The notes: a model not told the origin generated them from the letters alone. A stretch of DNA of 64,000 nt from JACVRN01 sp036403815 (GCA_036403815.1 DASWQH010000031.1:124001-188000), one strand, 5' to 3'. Numbered from the stretch's first letter, positions 1 through 8,758 are shown. A program made the numbers and translations.

Positions 1-1
1 A

Positions 2-3000
2 ATCTCCGACGCGGAAGTCCAGAGCATCTTTAAGCGTCTGCCGCCTGTGAAAGCTCTGGAGGAGGACGAGCAGGATTTCGCTTTACGAGACAAGTCGCTG
101 CCGCCGCCGCGCACGGGCAAGACCATCAACGTCTCTTTTCCGCAGCCCGCCGAAAGGGCGCAGCCTGATTCGTCCGCCTCCGCCACGCTCGAAGTCCTGC
201 GCTTTGCTCCCGAAGGAGAAGTCCCGCTTGCGCCGCAGTTGAGCGTCACCTTTTCGCAGCCGATGGTGGCCGTCACCTCACAGGAAGAGGCTGCGGAAGT
301 CGTGCCCGTACGTCTCACGCCGCAACCCCCGGGGCGCTGGCGCTGGGTCGGCACCAAGACTTTGCTCTTCGTGCCCGAAGGACGCTTCCCTATGGCGACC
401 CAGTACACCGTGACTGTTCCGGCAGGGACGCGAGCCGCACAAGGCACAGGCGCGCTCACAGCACAGAAGAGTTGGACATTCGCCACGCCCGCGCCGCAGG
501 TGAAGAGTTCATACCCGCAGGGCGATTCTGTGGAGCGAAACGCTCTAATGTTCCTGGAGTTCGACCAGCGTATAGACCCGGCTGCTGTTTTAAGAACGAT
601 AAGAGTGATGGCAGGCGGCGCGACTTTAAGCACACGCCTTGCGACGCCAGAAGAGATTGCGGCGGACGAGGCCGTGAAGAAACTCACCAGCGCGGCGGAG
701 AAGGGGCGCTGGCTAGTATTCCGCGTCGTTGATAAAAGCGGCGACGTTCGCTTTGCTCTGCCGGGCGATTCGGCCATCACTATTCTAATAGGGCCGGGCA
801 CGCCTTCAGCCGAAGGCCCGCGAACTACGCCCAAGCAACAGAGCTTTTCCTTCCGCACCTATGGCAGTTTCCGCGCCATCAAAGGCCAGTGCTCTTACGG
901 TGAGCGGGAATGCTCGCCCTTCGATCCGTGGAGCATAGAGTTCAGCAATCCAGTGGACGCGGCCTCCTTCGATCAGACGAAGCTTCGTATAGAGCCTGCG
1001 ATTGAAGGGATGAAGACCATAGTTTCCGGCAGTTGGCTGACAATCACAGGTACGAAGAAGGGGCGCACCGTTTACAAGGTGACGCTTGATCGCTCGCTCA
1101 AAGACAGCTTCGGCCAGCAACTCGAAGGCAACAACATTTTTACCTTCAACGTGGGGCGCGCGCCGCAGATGCTCTACTCGTCCTCGGGCAATTTCAGCGT
1201 GCTAGACCCGAATGGTACGCCGCGTCTTTCTGTCTACACCGTCAACTATGACAGGCTGAAGGTGAGCCTGTATGCGGTCGCACCCAGCGACTGGAATCAG
1301 TTTCTCGAATACATGCGGTGGGTCAACAACTACAACTCAGACCCGAAGAAGAAACCGCAGATGCCTGGACGTTTGGCTTTCTCGAAGTTAATCAACGTGG
1401 CGGCTAAGCCGGACGAGCTGGTGGAAACCGGAATCGATCTCTCGCCAGCGCTCGACAATGGTTTTGGTCAGATCATAGCCATCATAGAGCCGCCCGTCGT
1501 GCAGAAGAATCAGGAGCGACAGGTGATACGGCAGTGGACGCAGGCGACCAACATAGGCTTGGACGCTTTTGTTGACAGGACGGATTTAGTCGGCTGGGCA
1601 AACTCGCTTAAGGACGGTCGGCCACTCGAAGGCATAGAGATGACGATTGAGCCTGCCTCAAGCTCGAAGGGCGTGAGCGGGCGCGATGGATTGGCACGTC
1701 TGCCGTTGCCGGATAGCGCGCAGAAGGGCGTCAATATTCTGGTTGCGCGCGCGGGACGTGATGTTGCCATCCTTCCCGAGAACACTTACTGGTGGAACAG
1801 CGAGGGAAGCTGGCGACGCGGTAGCCTGGCCGATACCCTGAGCTGGTATGTCTTCGACGACCGCAAGATGTATCGCCCGAACGAAGAGGTACACATCAAG
1901 GGCTGGCTCAGGCGAGTCGGCGGAGGCAAGGAGGGAGACGTAGGTGCTCTTAACGATGCTGTCGGGAGCGTCGCCTACACGTTGAATGATTCGCGCGGCA
2001 ACGAGATTACGAAAGGCACGTTGAAACTCAATGCGCTCGGCGGCTTTGATACTGTGCTCAAACTTCCGGCGACCATGAATCTGGGTTACGCCTCGCTGAA
2101 TTTTGAGGCTCAGGGCGGCAACTTGACGGTCGCAGGTCGCACCTACGGCCACAGCTTTCAGGTGCAGGAGTTTCGTCGTCCGGAATTCGAGGTCACTACG
2201 AAAGCGAGCGAGGGGCCGCTGTTTGTAGGCAATCATGCGACGACGACCGTGACGGCCTCTTATTACGCGGGTGGGGGTCTTGCGAACGCAGAGGTGCGCT
2301 GGCAGGTCACGTCAAGACCGACGCAGTACACGCCGCCCAATCGCAGCGACTTCATCTTCGGCACATGGGTTCCGTGGTGGATTACGCGCGGCGAAGATGG
2401 GGAACAGAACTCGCAAAGTTTCACAGCGCGCACGGATGCTGCGGGTAAGCATAACCTGCGGATTGATTTCGATTCCGTTAAGCCTGCGCGTCCTTCGAGC
2501 GTCGTCGCTCAGGCGAGCGTGACGGACGTTAATCGCCAGACGTGGACATCTACGACCACTATGCTCGTACACCCGGCTGATCTTTATGTCGGCCTGAAGT
2601 CCGACCGCACCTTCGTACAGAAGGGCGAGCCGCTCAACGTGCAGGCTATCGTCACGGATTTGGACGGCAAGGCGGTCGCAGGCCGTGAAGTGAAGATGCG
2701 AGCCGTGCTGCTTGATTGGGAGTACAAGAACGGAGAGTGGAAGCAGACTGAAACGAATGGTCAGGATTGCACCGTGCGCTCTGCGAACGAAGCGGTCAAG
2801 TGTACTTTCCAGACGAAAGAGGGCGGAAGCTATCGCGTCACGGCTTCGGTGATGGACGACCGTGAGCGTATGAACGAAAGCGAGATGCGTCTATGGGTGG
2901 CGGGCGGTAAGACAATCCCGAAGCGCGATGTAGAGAAGGAAGAGGCTGAGTTGATTCCGGATCGTAAGGACTACAAGCCGGGAGACACGGCGGAGATTCT

Positions 3001-5872
3001 GGTGCAATCGCCCTTTACTCCCGCCGAAGGCGTCATGACCCTTCGCCGTTCGGGTGTCGTGCGCACGGAGCGCTTCCGCATGGACAGCCCTTCCACAACT
3101 TTGCGGATTCCGATTGAAGAGACATTTACTCCGAACATATACGTGCAGATTGATCTGGTCGGCGCGGCCACGCGCACCAATGATGCGGGCGAACCGAATG
3201 AGAAACTGCCCAAGCGGCCTGCTTATGCGTCGGGTTCGCTTAATCTTTCCATCCCGCCCGCGAGTCGCAAACTCAGCGTCGAGGCCACCCCGCGCGACAA
3301 AGCGCTTGAGCCGGGCGCGCAAACGGTCGTCAATGTCGAAGTGAAAGATGCAGCAGGCAAGCCTGTCGCTGGCAGCGAGGTTGCTGTCGTAGTCGTTGAC
3401 GAATCCGTACTGGCGCTCACGGGCTACAAGCTTGACGACCCGCTCTCGGTCTTCTACGCGCAGCGCGGCACTGATACCAGAGACTATCACTCGCGCGATA
3501 ATGTTCAGCTTAGTAATCCGGACGAGTTGCCTCGGACGGGCAGAGGCGCAGGAGGCGGAGTCTCTACAAACACGAGTGCAAATGATTTCGCCATAGTAGC
3601 CGGGAATGCCAATGCGCCCCCTGCTCCTCGTCCCTCTGCTGGAATTGTGCAACGAAAGGTGTTGAGCATGGGAGTACTAAATGCACAGAGTGACGCTAGA
3701 AATACTACGCCTGAGGCAGCTATAAGTCTGCGCGAGAACTTCAACGCGCTGGCGGTCTTCGCTCCAACGCTTCCGACGGATGCACAGGGTCGCGCGCAGG
3801 TCACCGTGAAAGTTCCTGACAATCTGACGCGCTATCGCATCATGGCCGTGTCGGTCGCGGGAGGGCGTCAATTCGGCTCAGGAGAGTCTGCCATCACAGC
3901 ACGGCTGCCTTTGATGGCGCGCCCCTCTGCGCCGCGCTTTCTGAACTTCGGCGACCGCTTTGAATTGCCGGTCGTCTTGCAGAATCAGACCGACCAGCCC
4001 ATGACAATCTCGGTCGCAGTGCGTGCGACGAATGCCGAGTTGACGGACGGCGCTGGGCGGCGTGTGACTGTTCCGGCCAATGACCGTGTGGAGGTACGCT
4101 TCCCCGTGGCGGCCAACAAGGCTGGCACGGCGCGCTTTCAGGTCGGAGCGGTATCGGGCAAGTGGGCGGATGCTGCGGAGCTGGCTTTGCCGGTCTGGAC
4201 GCCTGCGACTACCGAAGCCTTTGCCACCTACGGCGTGATTGACGAGGGCGCGATTGTGCAGCCCGTGAAAGCGCCCTCCAACATCTTCACGCAGTTCGGC
4301 GGTCTTGAAATCACAACCAGTTCTACGGAGCTTCAAAGTTTGACGGACGCGGTTCTTTATCTAGTCTCTTATCCCTATGAATGCTCCGAGCAGTTGTCGT
4401 CGCGCGTGCTGGCCGTCGCCGCCCTGAAAGATGTGCTCGCGGCCTTCAAGGCGAAGGGATTGCCGCCGCCTGAAGAATTAAAGGCCGCGGTCACGCGCGA
4501 CCTCAAGCGGCTTCAGGGAATGCAGAACGACGACGGAGGCTTCGGCTTCTGGAAGCGCGGCGAAAAGAGCTGGCCGTACGTGAGCATACACGTTGCGCAC
4601 TCCTTACAGCGCGCGAAAGAGAAGGGCTTTGATGTCCCGTCGGACATGCTCGATAAATCAAAGCGCTACCTGCGCGACATAGAAAAGCGCATCCCGTCCA
4701 CGTACAGTGTGCAGGCACGTAGAGCGCTCATCAGCTACGCGCTCTACGTGCGCAACCGCATGGGAGACCGCGATGCTGCGCGTGCCAGACGGCTTGTGAA
4801 CGAAGCGGGGCTTGAAGGTCTTTCAATAGAATCGGTCGGCTGGGTGCTTTCGGTTCTATCCAGTGACGCGGCATCTTCTAAAAAAGAGCTTGAGGCAATC
4901 CGCCGCTTCCTCAACAACCGCGTGACCGAAACGGCAGGCACGGCTCATTTCGTCAACTCTTACAGTGACAATGATTATCTGCTGCTCAATTCAGACCGTC
5001 GCGCCGATGGGGTCATCCTCGAAGCGCTCATAGCAGATCAGCCTAAGAACGACCTCATCCCGAAGATAGTGCGCGGGCTGCTGGCTCACCGCACGCGCGG
5101 GCGCTGGGAGAACACGCAGGAGAACGCCTTCGTTCTGCTTGCGCTTGACCGCTACTTTGCGACCTTCGAGAACGTGACGCCGAACTTCGTCGCGCGCGCG
5201 TGGCTCGGACAACGGTTCGCGGGCGAGCAGGAGTACAGAGGCCGCACGACCGACCGCCAGCAGGTCAACGTGCCCATGCGTTATTTGTCCGAGACGCCGG
5301 GCGCGCAGAACCTGACCATCAGCAAGGAAGGGCAGGGCAGGCTCTACTATCGCATAGGCATGCAGTATGCGCCGTCGAACCTCAAGCTCGAAGCTGCTGA
5401 TTACGGATTCACGGTCGAGCGCGTTTACGAGGCGGTTGATAATCCGTCGGATGTCAGGCGGGATGCGGACGGCACATGGCATCTCAAAGCAGGGGCGCGT
5501 GTGCGCGTGCGATTGACTATGGCTACCCCGGCGCGTCGCTATCATGTGGCGCTGGTTGACCCCATGCCAGCAGGCTTAGAGGCTCTCAATCCGGCGCTCG
5601 CCGTGACCGAAGAGATTCCAGAAGACCAGCAGGCCGAGTCGCAACAGAAGGGCTACTGGTGGTGGTATCGCCCTTGGTTCGAGCATCAGAACATGCGCGA
5701 CGAGCGGGTCGAAGCCTTCACCTCGCTTCTCTGGGAAGGCGTCTACACTTACTCGTATGTGGCGCGTGCCACTACACCCGGCACCTTCGTCGTCCCGCCC
5801 TCTAAGGCCGAAGAGATGTATCACCCTGAAACCTTCGGGCGCGGAAAGAGCGACCGCGTGGTTATCGAATAG
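2..5872 (+). CDS. Alpha-2-macroglobulin family protein, 5' end outside window
   Basis: Large secreted or periplasmic protease-trap protein. The reading frame is open back to base 2, so the GTG at 47 is probably internal and the true start and signal peptide lie upstream. Numbered from that GTG, the visible part is 1941 residues. It carries the thioester motif C-S-E-Q at residues 1446-1449 (within YPYECSEQL), the CxEQ signature of thioester-forming members, followed by an alpha-toroid-like segment (QNDDGGFGFW). A low-complexity Gly/Asn/Ala/Pro-rich stretch around residues 1162-1225, just before the FNALAVFAP and PDNLTRYRI segments, sits where the protease bait region lies in bacterial homologues; that assignment is inference. 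Near the C-terminus is an aromatic patch (YWWWYRPWFEHQN). In other bacteria such genes often pair with penicillin-binding protein 1C; none follows here, and the upstream neighbour is not visible. Confidence 0.9.
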   Translation: MSDAEVQSIFKRLPPVKALEEDEQDFALRDKSLPPPRTGKTINVSFPQPAERAQPDSSASATLEVLRFAPEGEVPLAPQLSVTFSQPMVAVTSQEEAAEVVPVRLTPQPPGRWRWVGTKTLLFVPEGRFPMATQYTVTVPAGTRAAQGTGALTAQKSWTFATPAPQVKSSYPQGDSVERNALMFLEFDQRIDPAAVLRTIRVMAGGATLSTRLATPEEIAADEAVKKLTSAAEKGRWLVFRVVDKSGDVRFALPGDSAITILIGPGTPSAEGPRTTPKQQSFSFRTYGSFRAIKGQCSYGERECSPFDPWSIEFSNPVDAASFDQTKLRIEPAIEGMKTIVSGSWLTITGTKKGRTVYKVTLDRSLKDSFGQQLEGNNIFTFNVGRAPQMLYSSSGNFSVLDPNGTPRLSVYTVNYDRLKVSLYAVAPSDWNQFLEYMRWVNNYNSDPKKKPQMPGRLAFSKLINVAAKPDELVETGIDLSPALDNGFGQIIAIIEPPVVQKNQERQVIRQWTQATNIGLDAFVDRTDLVGWANSLKDGRPLEGIEMTIEPASSSKGVSGRDGLARLPLPDSAQKGVNILVARAGRDVAILPENTYWWNSEGSWRRGSLADTLSWYVFDDRKMYRPNEEVHIKGWLRRVGGGKEGDVGALNDAVGSVAYTLNDSRGNEITKGTLKLNALGGFDTVLKLPATMNLGYASLNFEAQGGNLTVAGRTYGHSFQVQEFRRPEFEVTTKASEGPLFVGNHATTTVTASYYAGGGLANAEVRWQVTSRPTQYTPPNRSDFIFGTWVPWWITRGEDGEQNSQSFTARTDAAGKHNLRIDFDSVKPARPSSVVAQASVTDVNRQTWTSTTTMLVHPADLYVGLKSDRTFVQKGEPLNVQAIVTDLDGKAVAGREVKMRAVLLDWEYKNGEWKQTETNGQDCTVRSANEAVKCTFQTKEGGSYRVTASVMDDRERMNESEMRLWVAGGKTIPKRDVEKEEAELIPDRKDYKPGDTAEILVQSPFTPAEGVMTLRRSGVVRTERFRMDSPSTTLRIPIEETFTPNIYVQIDLVGAATRTNDAGEPNEKLPKRPAYASGSLNLSIPPASRKLSVEATPRDKALEPGAQTVVNVEVKDAAGKPVAGSEVAVVVVDESVLALTGYKLDDPLSVFYAQRGTDTRDYHSRDNVQLSNPDELPRTGRGAGGGVSTNTSANDFAIVAGNANAPPAPRPSAGIVQRKVLSMGVLNAQSDARNTTPEAAISLRENFNALAVFAPTLPTDAQGRAQVTVKVPDNLTRYRIMAVSVAGGRQFGSGESAITARLPLMARPSAPRFLNFGDRFELPVVLQNQTDQPMTISVAVRATNAELTDGAGRRVTVPANDRVEVRFPVAANKAGTARFQVGAVSGKWADAAELALPVWTPATTEAFATYGVIDEGAIVQPVKAPSNIFTQFGGLEITTSSTELQSLTDAVLYLVSYPYECSEQLSSRVLAVAALKDVLAAFKAKGLPPPEELKAAVTRDLKRLQGMQNDDGGFGFWKRGEKSWPYVSIHVAHSLQRAKEKGFDVPSDMLDKSKRYLRDIEKRIPSTYSVQARRALISYALYVRNRMGDRDAARARRLVNEAGLEGLSIESVGWVLSVLSSDAASSKKELEAIRRFLNNRVTETAGTAHFVNSYSDNDYLLLNSDRRADGVILEALIADQPKNDLIPKIVRGLLAHRTRGRWENTQENAFVLLALDRYFATFENVTPNFVARAWLGQRFAGEQEYRGRTTDRQQVNVPMRYLSETPGAQNLTISKEGQGRLYYRIGMQYAPSNLKLEAADYGFTVERVYEAVDNPSDVRRDADGTWHLKAGARVRVRLTMATPARRYHVALVDPMPAGLEALNPALAVTEEIPEDQQAESQQKGYWWWYRPWFEHQNMRDERVEAFTSLLWEGVYTYSYVARATTPGTFVVPPSKAEEMYHPETFGRGKSDRVVIE

Positions 5873-5888
5873 AGCAAGCGCAGCAGGT

Positions 5889-6097
5889 TCAGCCCCTGAA
5901 AGGGGCGACAGATTGTAGCCCACGGCGTGAGCCGTGGGAGCAGGCACGGCTCAAAAGTTAAAAGCCCCGGTAGGGGCGAAAGACTCTCTGGCTTGAGATT
6001 TCTTTCGCCCCCTTCAGGGGCTTTAACTTTTATTCGTCAACAAATCCCACGGCTCACGCCGTGGGCTAAATTATGTCGCCCCTTTCAGGGGCTTAAA
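5889..6097. repeat. Nested intergenic inverted repeat (REP/MITE-like)
   Basis: The 322-base gap between the macroglobulin gene and ldh is mostly one nested palindrome. Outer arms (about 5889-5939 and 6045-6097) contain AGCCCCTGAAAGGGGCGACA and TAGCCCACGGCGTGAGCC and their complements. Inner arms lie at about 5952-5983 and 6001-6031. Each arm itself contains smaller palindromes. No ORF or target-site duplication was recognised, so this is a non-coding repeat that could also act as a terminator. Confidence 0.8.
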
Positions 6098-6102
6098 ACA
6101 GT

Positions 6103-6129
6103 TTGCGTCAATCTGCAATTTGATATAGT
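6103..6129 (+). promoter_or_regulatory. Weak candidate promoter for ldh
   Basis: TTGCGT at 6103-6108 and TATAGT at 6124-6129 are separated by 15 bases, shorter than the optimal 17. They lie just after the inverted repeat and about 65 bases before the ldh start. Weak match, position-based. Confidence 0.3.
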
Positions 6130-6194
6130 CACTGGTCAATGCAGGCGTTATCAAGATAAGCTATTGAAAATCCCTTTGGCTTCAAGCTGGAAAG

Positions 6195-7148
6195 ATGACT
6201 GATATTCCTGTTATCCCGAATCGTGTTGCTATCGTCGGCTGCGGCAATGTCGGCGCGACGAGTGCTTACGAGTTGATTACGAGCGGCGTGGCGCGCGAGG
6301 TGGTCTTGATTGATAAAGACCACAGGCGTGCCGAAGGTGAAGCGATGGACTTGCAGCATGCCGTCCCGCTTGTGCGCCCCGTGAGGGTGTGGGCTGGTGA
6401 TTTCAAGGATGCTGCGCGCTCGCAGGTCGTCGTCATCGCTGCCGGGGTCAGTAGTCATCCCGGCGAAACTCGTCTCGATCTTCTGGGGCGCAACGTTGTC
6501 GTAGTGCGCGACTGTGTAGCGAAGTTGATGGCCGAAAATTTCAACGGCGTCATTCTGATGACGACAAATCCTGTGGATGTGCTGGCGCAGGTTGCGCAGG
6601 AAGAGTCGGGCTTGCCGGTCGGGCGTGTCCTTGGCTCCGGTACGGTGCTGGATTCGGCCAGGCTGCGCTCAATACTGGGCGCGGCGCTCGGCGTCGAAGC
6701 CCGCTCGATTCATGCCTACATCATAGGCGAGCATGGCGATTCGGAAGTCGCCGCCTGGAGCTCAAGCACGATTGCGGGCGTTTCGCTTCGAGAGTATTGT
6801 GCAAACTTCGATAACATAGATTTCGATGAGATTTTGAAAAATGTGCGACGCGCTGCGCCGAAGATTATAAAGTGCAAGGGCTACACTTCGTTCGCCATTG
6901 CTTCCTGCGTGTCGCGCATCTCGGAGGCGATACTGCGCGATGAGCGTTCGGTGCTGCCGGTCTCTACCATGACAACCGGACAATATGGAATCAGCGGCGT
7001 GTATCTGAGTTTGCCCTGCATCGTCGGACAATCCGGCGTCGAGCGCGTCATAGAGCTTCCTTTGGATGAAGAAGAACGCGCCGGGCTTCATCGTTCGGCA
7101 GAGATTCTCCGGCGCACTTTCGAGAGCGTACGGAATAAAACAGTCTAG
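6195..7148 (+). CDS. ldh: L-lactate/malate dehydrogenase family protein
   Basis: NAD-dependent 2-hydroxyacid dehydrogenase of the LDH/MDH superfamily, 317 residues, normal family length, cytoplasmic. The N-terminal Rossmann motif is VAIVGCGNVGATSAY. The mobile loop reads AAGVSSHPGETRLDLLGRN, with the conserved substrate-binding Arg of ETRLDL. The catalytic His is in GEHGDSE. The residue that separates substrates (Gln102 in LDH, Arg in MDH) aligns with Ser here, and the next residue is His instead of Lys (codons 6454-6459). Overall pattern favours LDH, but pyruvate specificity cannot be assumed. The ATG follows GGAAAG closely. The stop codon lies inside the left arm of the next inverted repeat. 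Confidence 0.85.
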   Translation: MTDIPVIPNRVAIVGCGNVGATSAYELITSGVAREVVLIDKDHRRAEGEAMDLQHAVPLVRPVRVWAGDFKDAARSQVVVIAAGVSSHPGETRLDLLGRNVVVVRDCVAKLMAENFNGVILMTTNPVDVLAQVAQEESGLPVGRVLGSGTVLDSARLRSILGAALGVEARSIHAYIIGEHGDSEVAAWSSSTIAGVSLREYCANFDNIDFDEILKNVRRAAPKIIKCKGYTSFAIASCVSRISEAILRDERSVLPVSTMTTGQYGISGVYLSLPCIVGQSGVERVIELPLDEEERAGLHRSAEILRRTFESVRNKTV

Positions 7149-7227
7149 AGAGTCCAGAGAGTCTGGAGAGTCTAGAGAGTGAAAAGAAAGTCTTTGTGAC
7201 TCTCCAGACTCTCCAGACTCTCTAGAC
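7143..7227. repeat. Inverted repeat of GAGAGTCT units after ldh
   Basis: Arms of 30 bases at 7143-7172 and 7198-7227 pair with two mismatches. Each arm consists of short tandem units like AGAGAGTCTGG. The left arm starts within the last sense codon of ldh, so a hairpin would form directly at the mRNA 3' end. Likely terminator or transcript stabiliser. Confidence 0.75.
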
Positions 7228-7243
7228 TTAATTCGGAGGCATG

Positions 7244-7678
7244 ATGATAAAGATTGAAGAGATGGCACAGGGCGAGATTTCGGCGCTCCTTGCGCGTGGT
7301 GGGTTTGGTCACATGGGCTGCTCGCGCGAGGGTCGCCCATACGTTGTGCCAATGCATTATTCGTATGACGGGCAGGATTTGTACTTCATCACGACCGACG
7401 GCCTGAAGACAAGATATATAGAAGCGAACAGGGAGGTCTGCTTTCAGGTCGAAGAGGTGACGGACTCTTCGCACTGGCGCAGCGTGATGGTCACAGGCCG
7501 CGCCGAAAGAATCACGCAAGCCGACGAGATGGAGCGCGCCATGCAGCTCATCACGGAGCGGAATCCGACTCTGACGCCTGCGATTAATCGTACGGAGCTT
7601 GACGCATGGGGGCGCTCCAACAGCGTCGCCGTCTATCGCATCCGACCGGACATCATTGACGGGCGCAAGACAGTCTGA
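7244..7678 (+). CDS. Pyridoxamine 5'-phosphate oxidase-like FMN-binding protein
   Basis: Small split-barrel flavoprotein (144 residues) of the PPOX superfamily, close in style to NimA-like and general-stress proteins. Visible features are the N-terminal GHMGCSREGRPYVVPMHYSYDG strand pair, the segment KTRYIEANREVCFQVEE, and SVMVTGRAERIT, which match the FMN-binding barrel of this group. Two adjacent ATG codons (7241 and 7244) follow GGAGG at 7235-7239. The second has the better spacing (4 bases against 1) and was chosen. Substrate unknown. The gene is separated from ldh by the inverted repeat, so it is probably not co-transcribed with it. Confidence 0.8.
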   Translation: MIKIEEMAQGEISALLARGGFGHMGCSREGRPYVVPMHYSYDGQDLYFITTDGLKTRYIEANREVCFQVEEVTDSSHWRSVMVTGRAERITQADEMERAMQLITERNPTLTPAINRTELDAWGRSNSVAVYRIRPDIIDGRKTV

Positions 7679-7777
7679 ACTGAAAGATTCAGTCTCTGCT
7701 TGTGAAGACGTATGTGAATCCGTTATCGTTACCCCACTGTAGAGATGTATAGCTTTATACTGTGAGCCGCACAACTT

Positions 7778-7987
7778 ATGGCTGAAGGAACTAGAGAAGA
7801 CCGGATCGGCGCGGAAGAGAGCGCCATGCACACCTGCGAGGTTTGCGACCAGCCGAGCCGCCACCTGATTAAATTCATTGGCACGGACAACGACCATGCT
7901 CGCTACGTCTGCTGGTCGTGCCGCAACCGTGAAGAGAAGCACATCAATCTCAAGCCGCTGTGGAAACGCGGTGGCCGCCAGAATTGA
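7778..7987 (+). CDS. Small protein with two CxxC pairs, probable zinc ribbon
   Basis: Hypothetical protein of 69 residues, or 53 if it starts at the internal ATG 7826, which is preceded by the purine-rich GGAAGAGAG. The recognisable part is CEVC, then about 22 residues including HLIKFIGTDNDHARYV, then CWSC, ending in a basic tail KPLWKRGGRQN. Two Cys pairs at this spacing are typical of a small zinc-binding treble clef or ribbon. I do not recognise a named family. It sits alone between the flavoprotein and the coiled-coil gene. Function unknown. Confidence 0.6.
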   Translation: MAEGTREDRIGAEESAMHTCEVCDQPSRHLIKFIGTDNDHARYVCWSCRNREEKHINLKPLWKRGGRQN

Positions 7988-8013
7988 TGCAAGCCTGCAC
8001 CTCATCTTCTTAA

Positions 8014-8058
8014 TTTGTTAACGCCTGTCAGTTCAAGCTTGAGCTGCGCGTTAACAAA
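8014..8058. repeat. Perfect 11-bp inverted repeat upstream of coiled-coil gene
   Basis: TTTGTTAACGC at 8014-8024 pairs perfectly with GCGTTAACAAA at 8048-8058. The 23-base loop contains another palindrome, TCAAGCTTGA (8032-8041). It lies 26 bases before the start of the coiled-coil gene, so it may be the terminator of the small gene, an operator, or a 5'-leader hairpin. Confidence 0.6.
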
Positions 8059-8083
8059 GCTCATAATCTTAAGGAGAGAGGCC

Positions 8084-8539
8084 ATGAGCGAAGACCTTAC
8101 ACAAAATCTGCCGAACAACGATTTGAAGCTTATCCTCGTGCGTCTTGATTCGATTGATACGCGACTGGATTCCGTGGATAAGCGTCTCGATGGGATGGAT
8201 GCGCGACTAGATTCAATGGATGCGCGTCTTGATTCCATAGATGGACGTCTGGATTCAATGGATGCGCGTTTGGATTCCCTGGATGCGCGTCTTACTACGC
8301 TTGAAGATAAAGTCGAAAGGCGATTGCTTGAGACACGACCGATTTGGGAGAGCGTGCTTGAGCAGTTGAAACAAATGAGCGGGCAGTTGACGGAAGTAAA
8401 CACGCGATTGACGAAGGTGGAACACGAAAGTAACGATCTTCGTCGGCTGTTTCGGTCTGCCTTCAGCGACATGTTGAGGGTGCAGGATAATTTTGAAGAG
8501 CGCCTTGAGAAACTCGAAGGGCGTAACGAGCCTAAGTAG
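8084..8539 (+). CDS. Heptad-repeat coiled-coil protein
   Basis: Protein of 151 residues from the ATG at 8084, which has an excellent ribosome site (AAGGAGAG, 8071-8078). An upstream in-frame start at 8015 exists but would run through the inverted repeat. Residues 20-75 consist of eight consecutive seven-residue units of the form RLDSMDA, giving Leu at every seventh position plus a charged Arg/Asp pattern. The region after it (TTLEDKVERRLLETRPIWESVLEQLKQ and onward) also looks helical. No signal peptide or membrane span is seen. Probably an elongated oligomeric cytoplasmic coiled coil. Partner and function are unknown. Confidence 0.75.
   Translation: MSEDLTQNLPNNDLKLILVRLDSIDTRLDSVDKRLDGMDARLDSMDARLDSIDGRLDSMDARLDSLDARLTTLEDKVERRLLETRPIWESVLEQLKQMSGQLTEVNTRLTKVEHESNDLRRLFRSAFSDMLRVQDNFEERLEKLEGRNEPK
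8141..8308 (+). repeat. Eight tandem 21-bp units encoding heptads
   Basis: Eight imperfect 21-base units, each coding for one RLDS-D- heptad. Third positions vary between units, so the peptide pattern is conserved better than the DNA. The unit number could change by slippage or recombination. Confidence 0.8.
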
Positions 8540-8638
8540 TTCTCTTCAATCTCAATACTATTTAATCCTTATCGATAGCCTCTGCGCTTTCGGTGTGCAG
8601 CAGTCTGGTCTTTGTACGAACGCTCGACGCCTGTCCGA

Positions 8639-8758
8639 TTCCGAACATCCGAATCCCAGAAATGGGAAACCTGGAACTGCGCGCCGAACCCTGCGCGTTG
8701 TAAACCTGCCTTTCTAAAGCCATATCTACATTAAGCAATTAGTGGCACGGGGATTTCT
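8639..8758 (+). promoter_or_regulatory. Degenerate sigma-54-like promoter with upstream dyads
   Basis: The 283-base gap before the first ATPase gene holds TGGCACG at 8743-8749, a perfect -24 box, then four bases and TTTCT at 8754-8758 where TTGCT would be the -12 box; the critical G is a T. About 110-125 bases upstream of the start it predicts (near 8769) are two dyads: TTCC-N7-CGAA (8639-8653) and TCCCA-N4-TGGGA (8654-8667). The arrangement mirrors the better site before the adaptor gene. Because of the broken -12 GC it may be weak or inactive. Confidence 0.4.

Noticed and set aside
1658..2236. 192-residue minus-strand frame inside the macroglobulin gene
   Set aside because: Shadow of a long, well-supported coding region.
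7172..8005. 277-residue minus-strand frame across three genes
   Set aside because: Covers the inverted repeat, the flavoprotein gene and the small Cys-pair gene in antisense; no start signal or motif.
8141..8308. Regular 21-bp repeats considered as a CRISPR-like array
   Set aside because: Units are contiguous without spacers and keep the reading frame as heptads.
8493..8717. 74-residue + frame before the first ATPase
   Set aside because: Overlaps the end of the coiled-coil gene in another frame and has no start signal; the region better fits a regulatory spacer.
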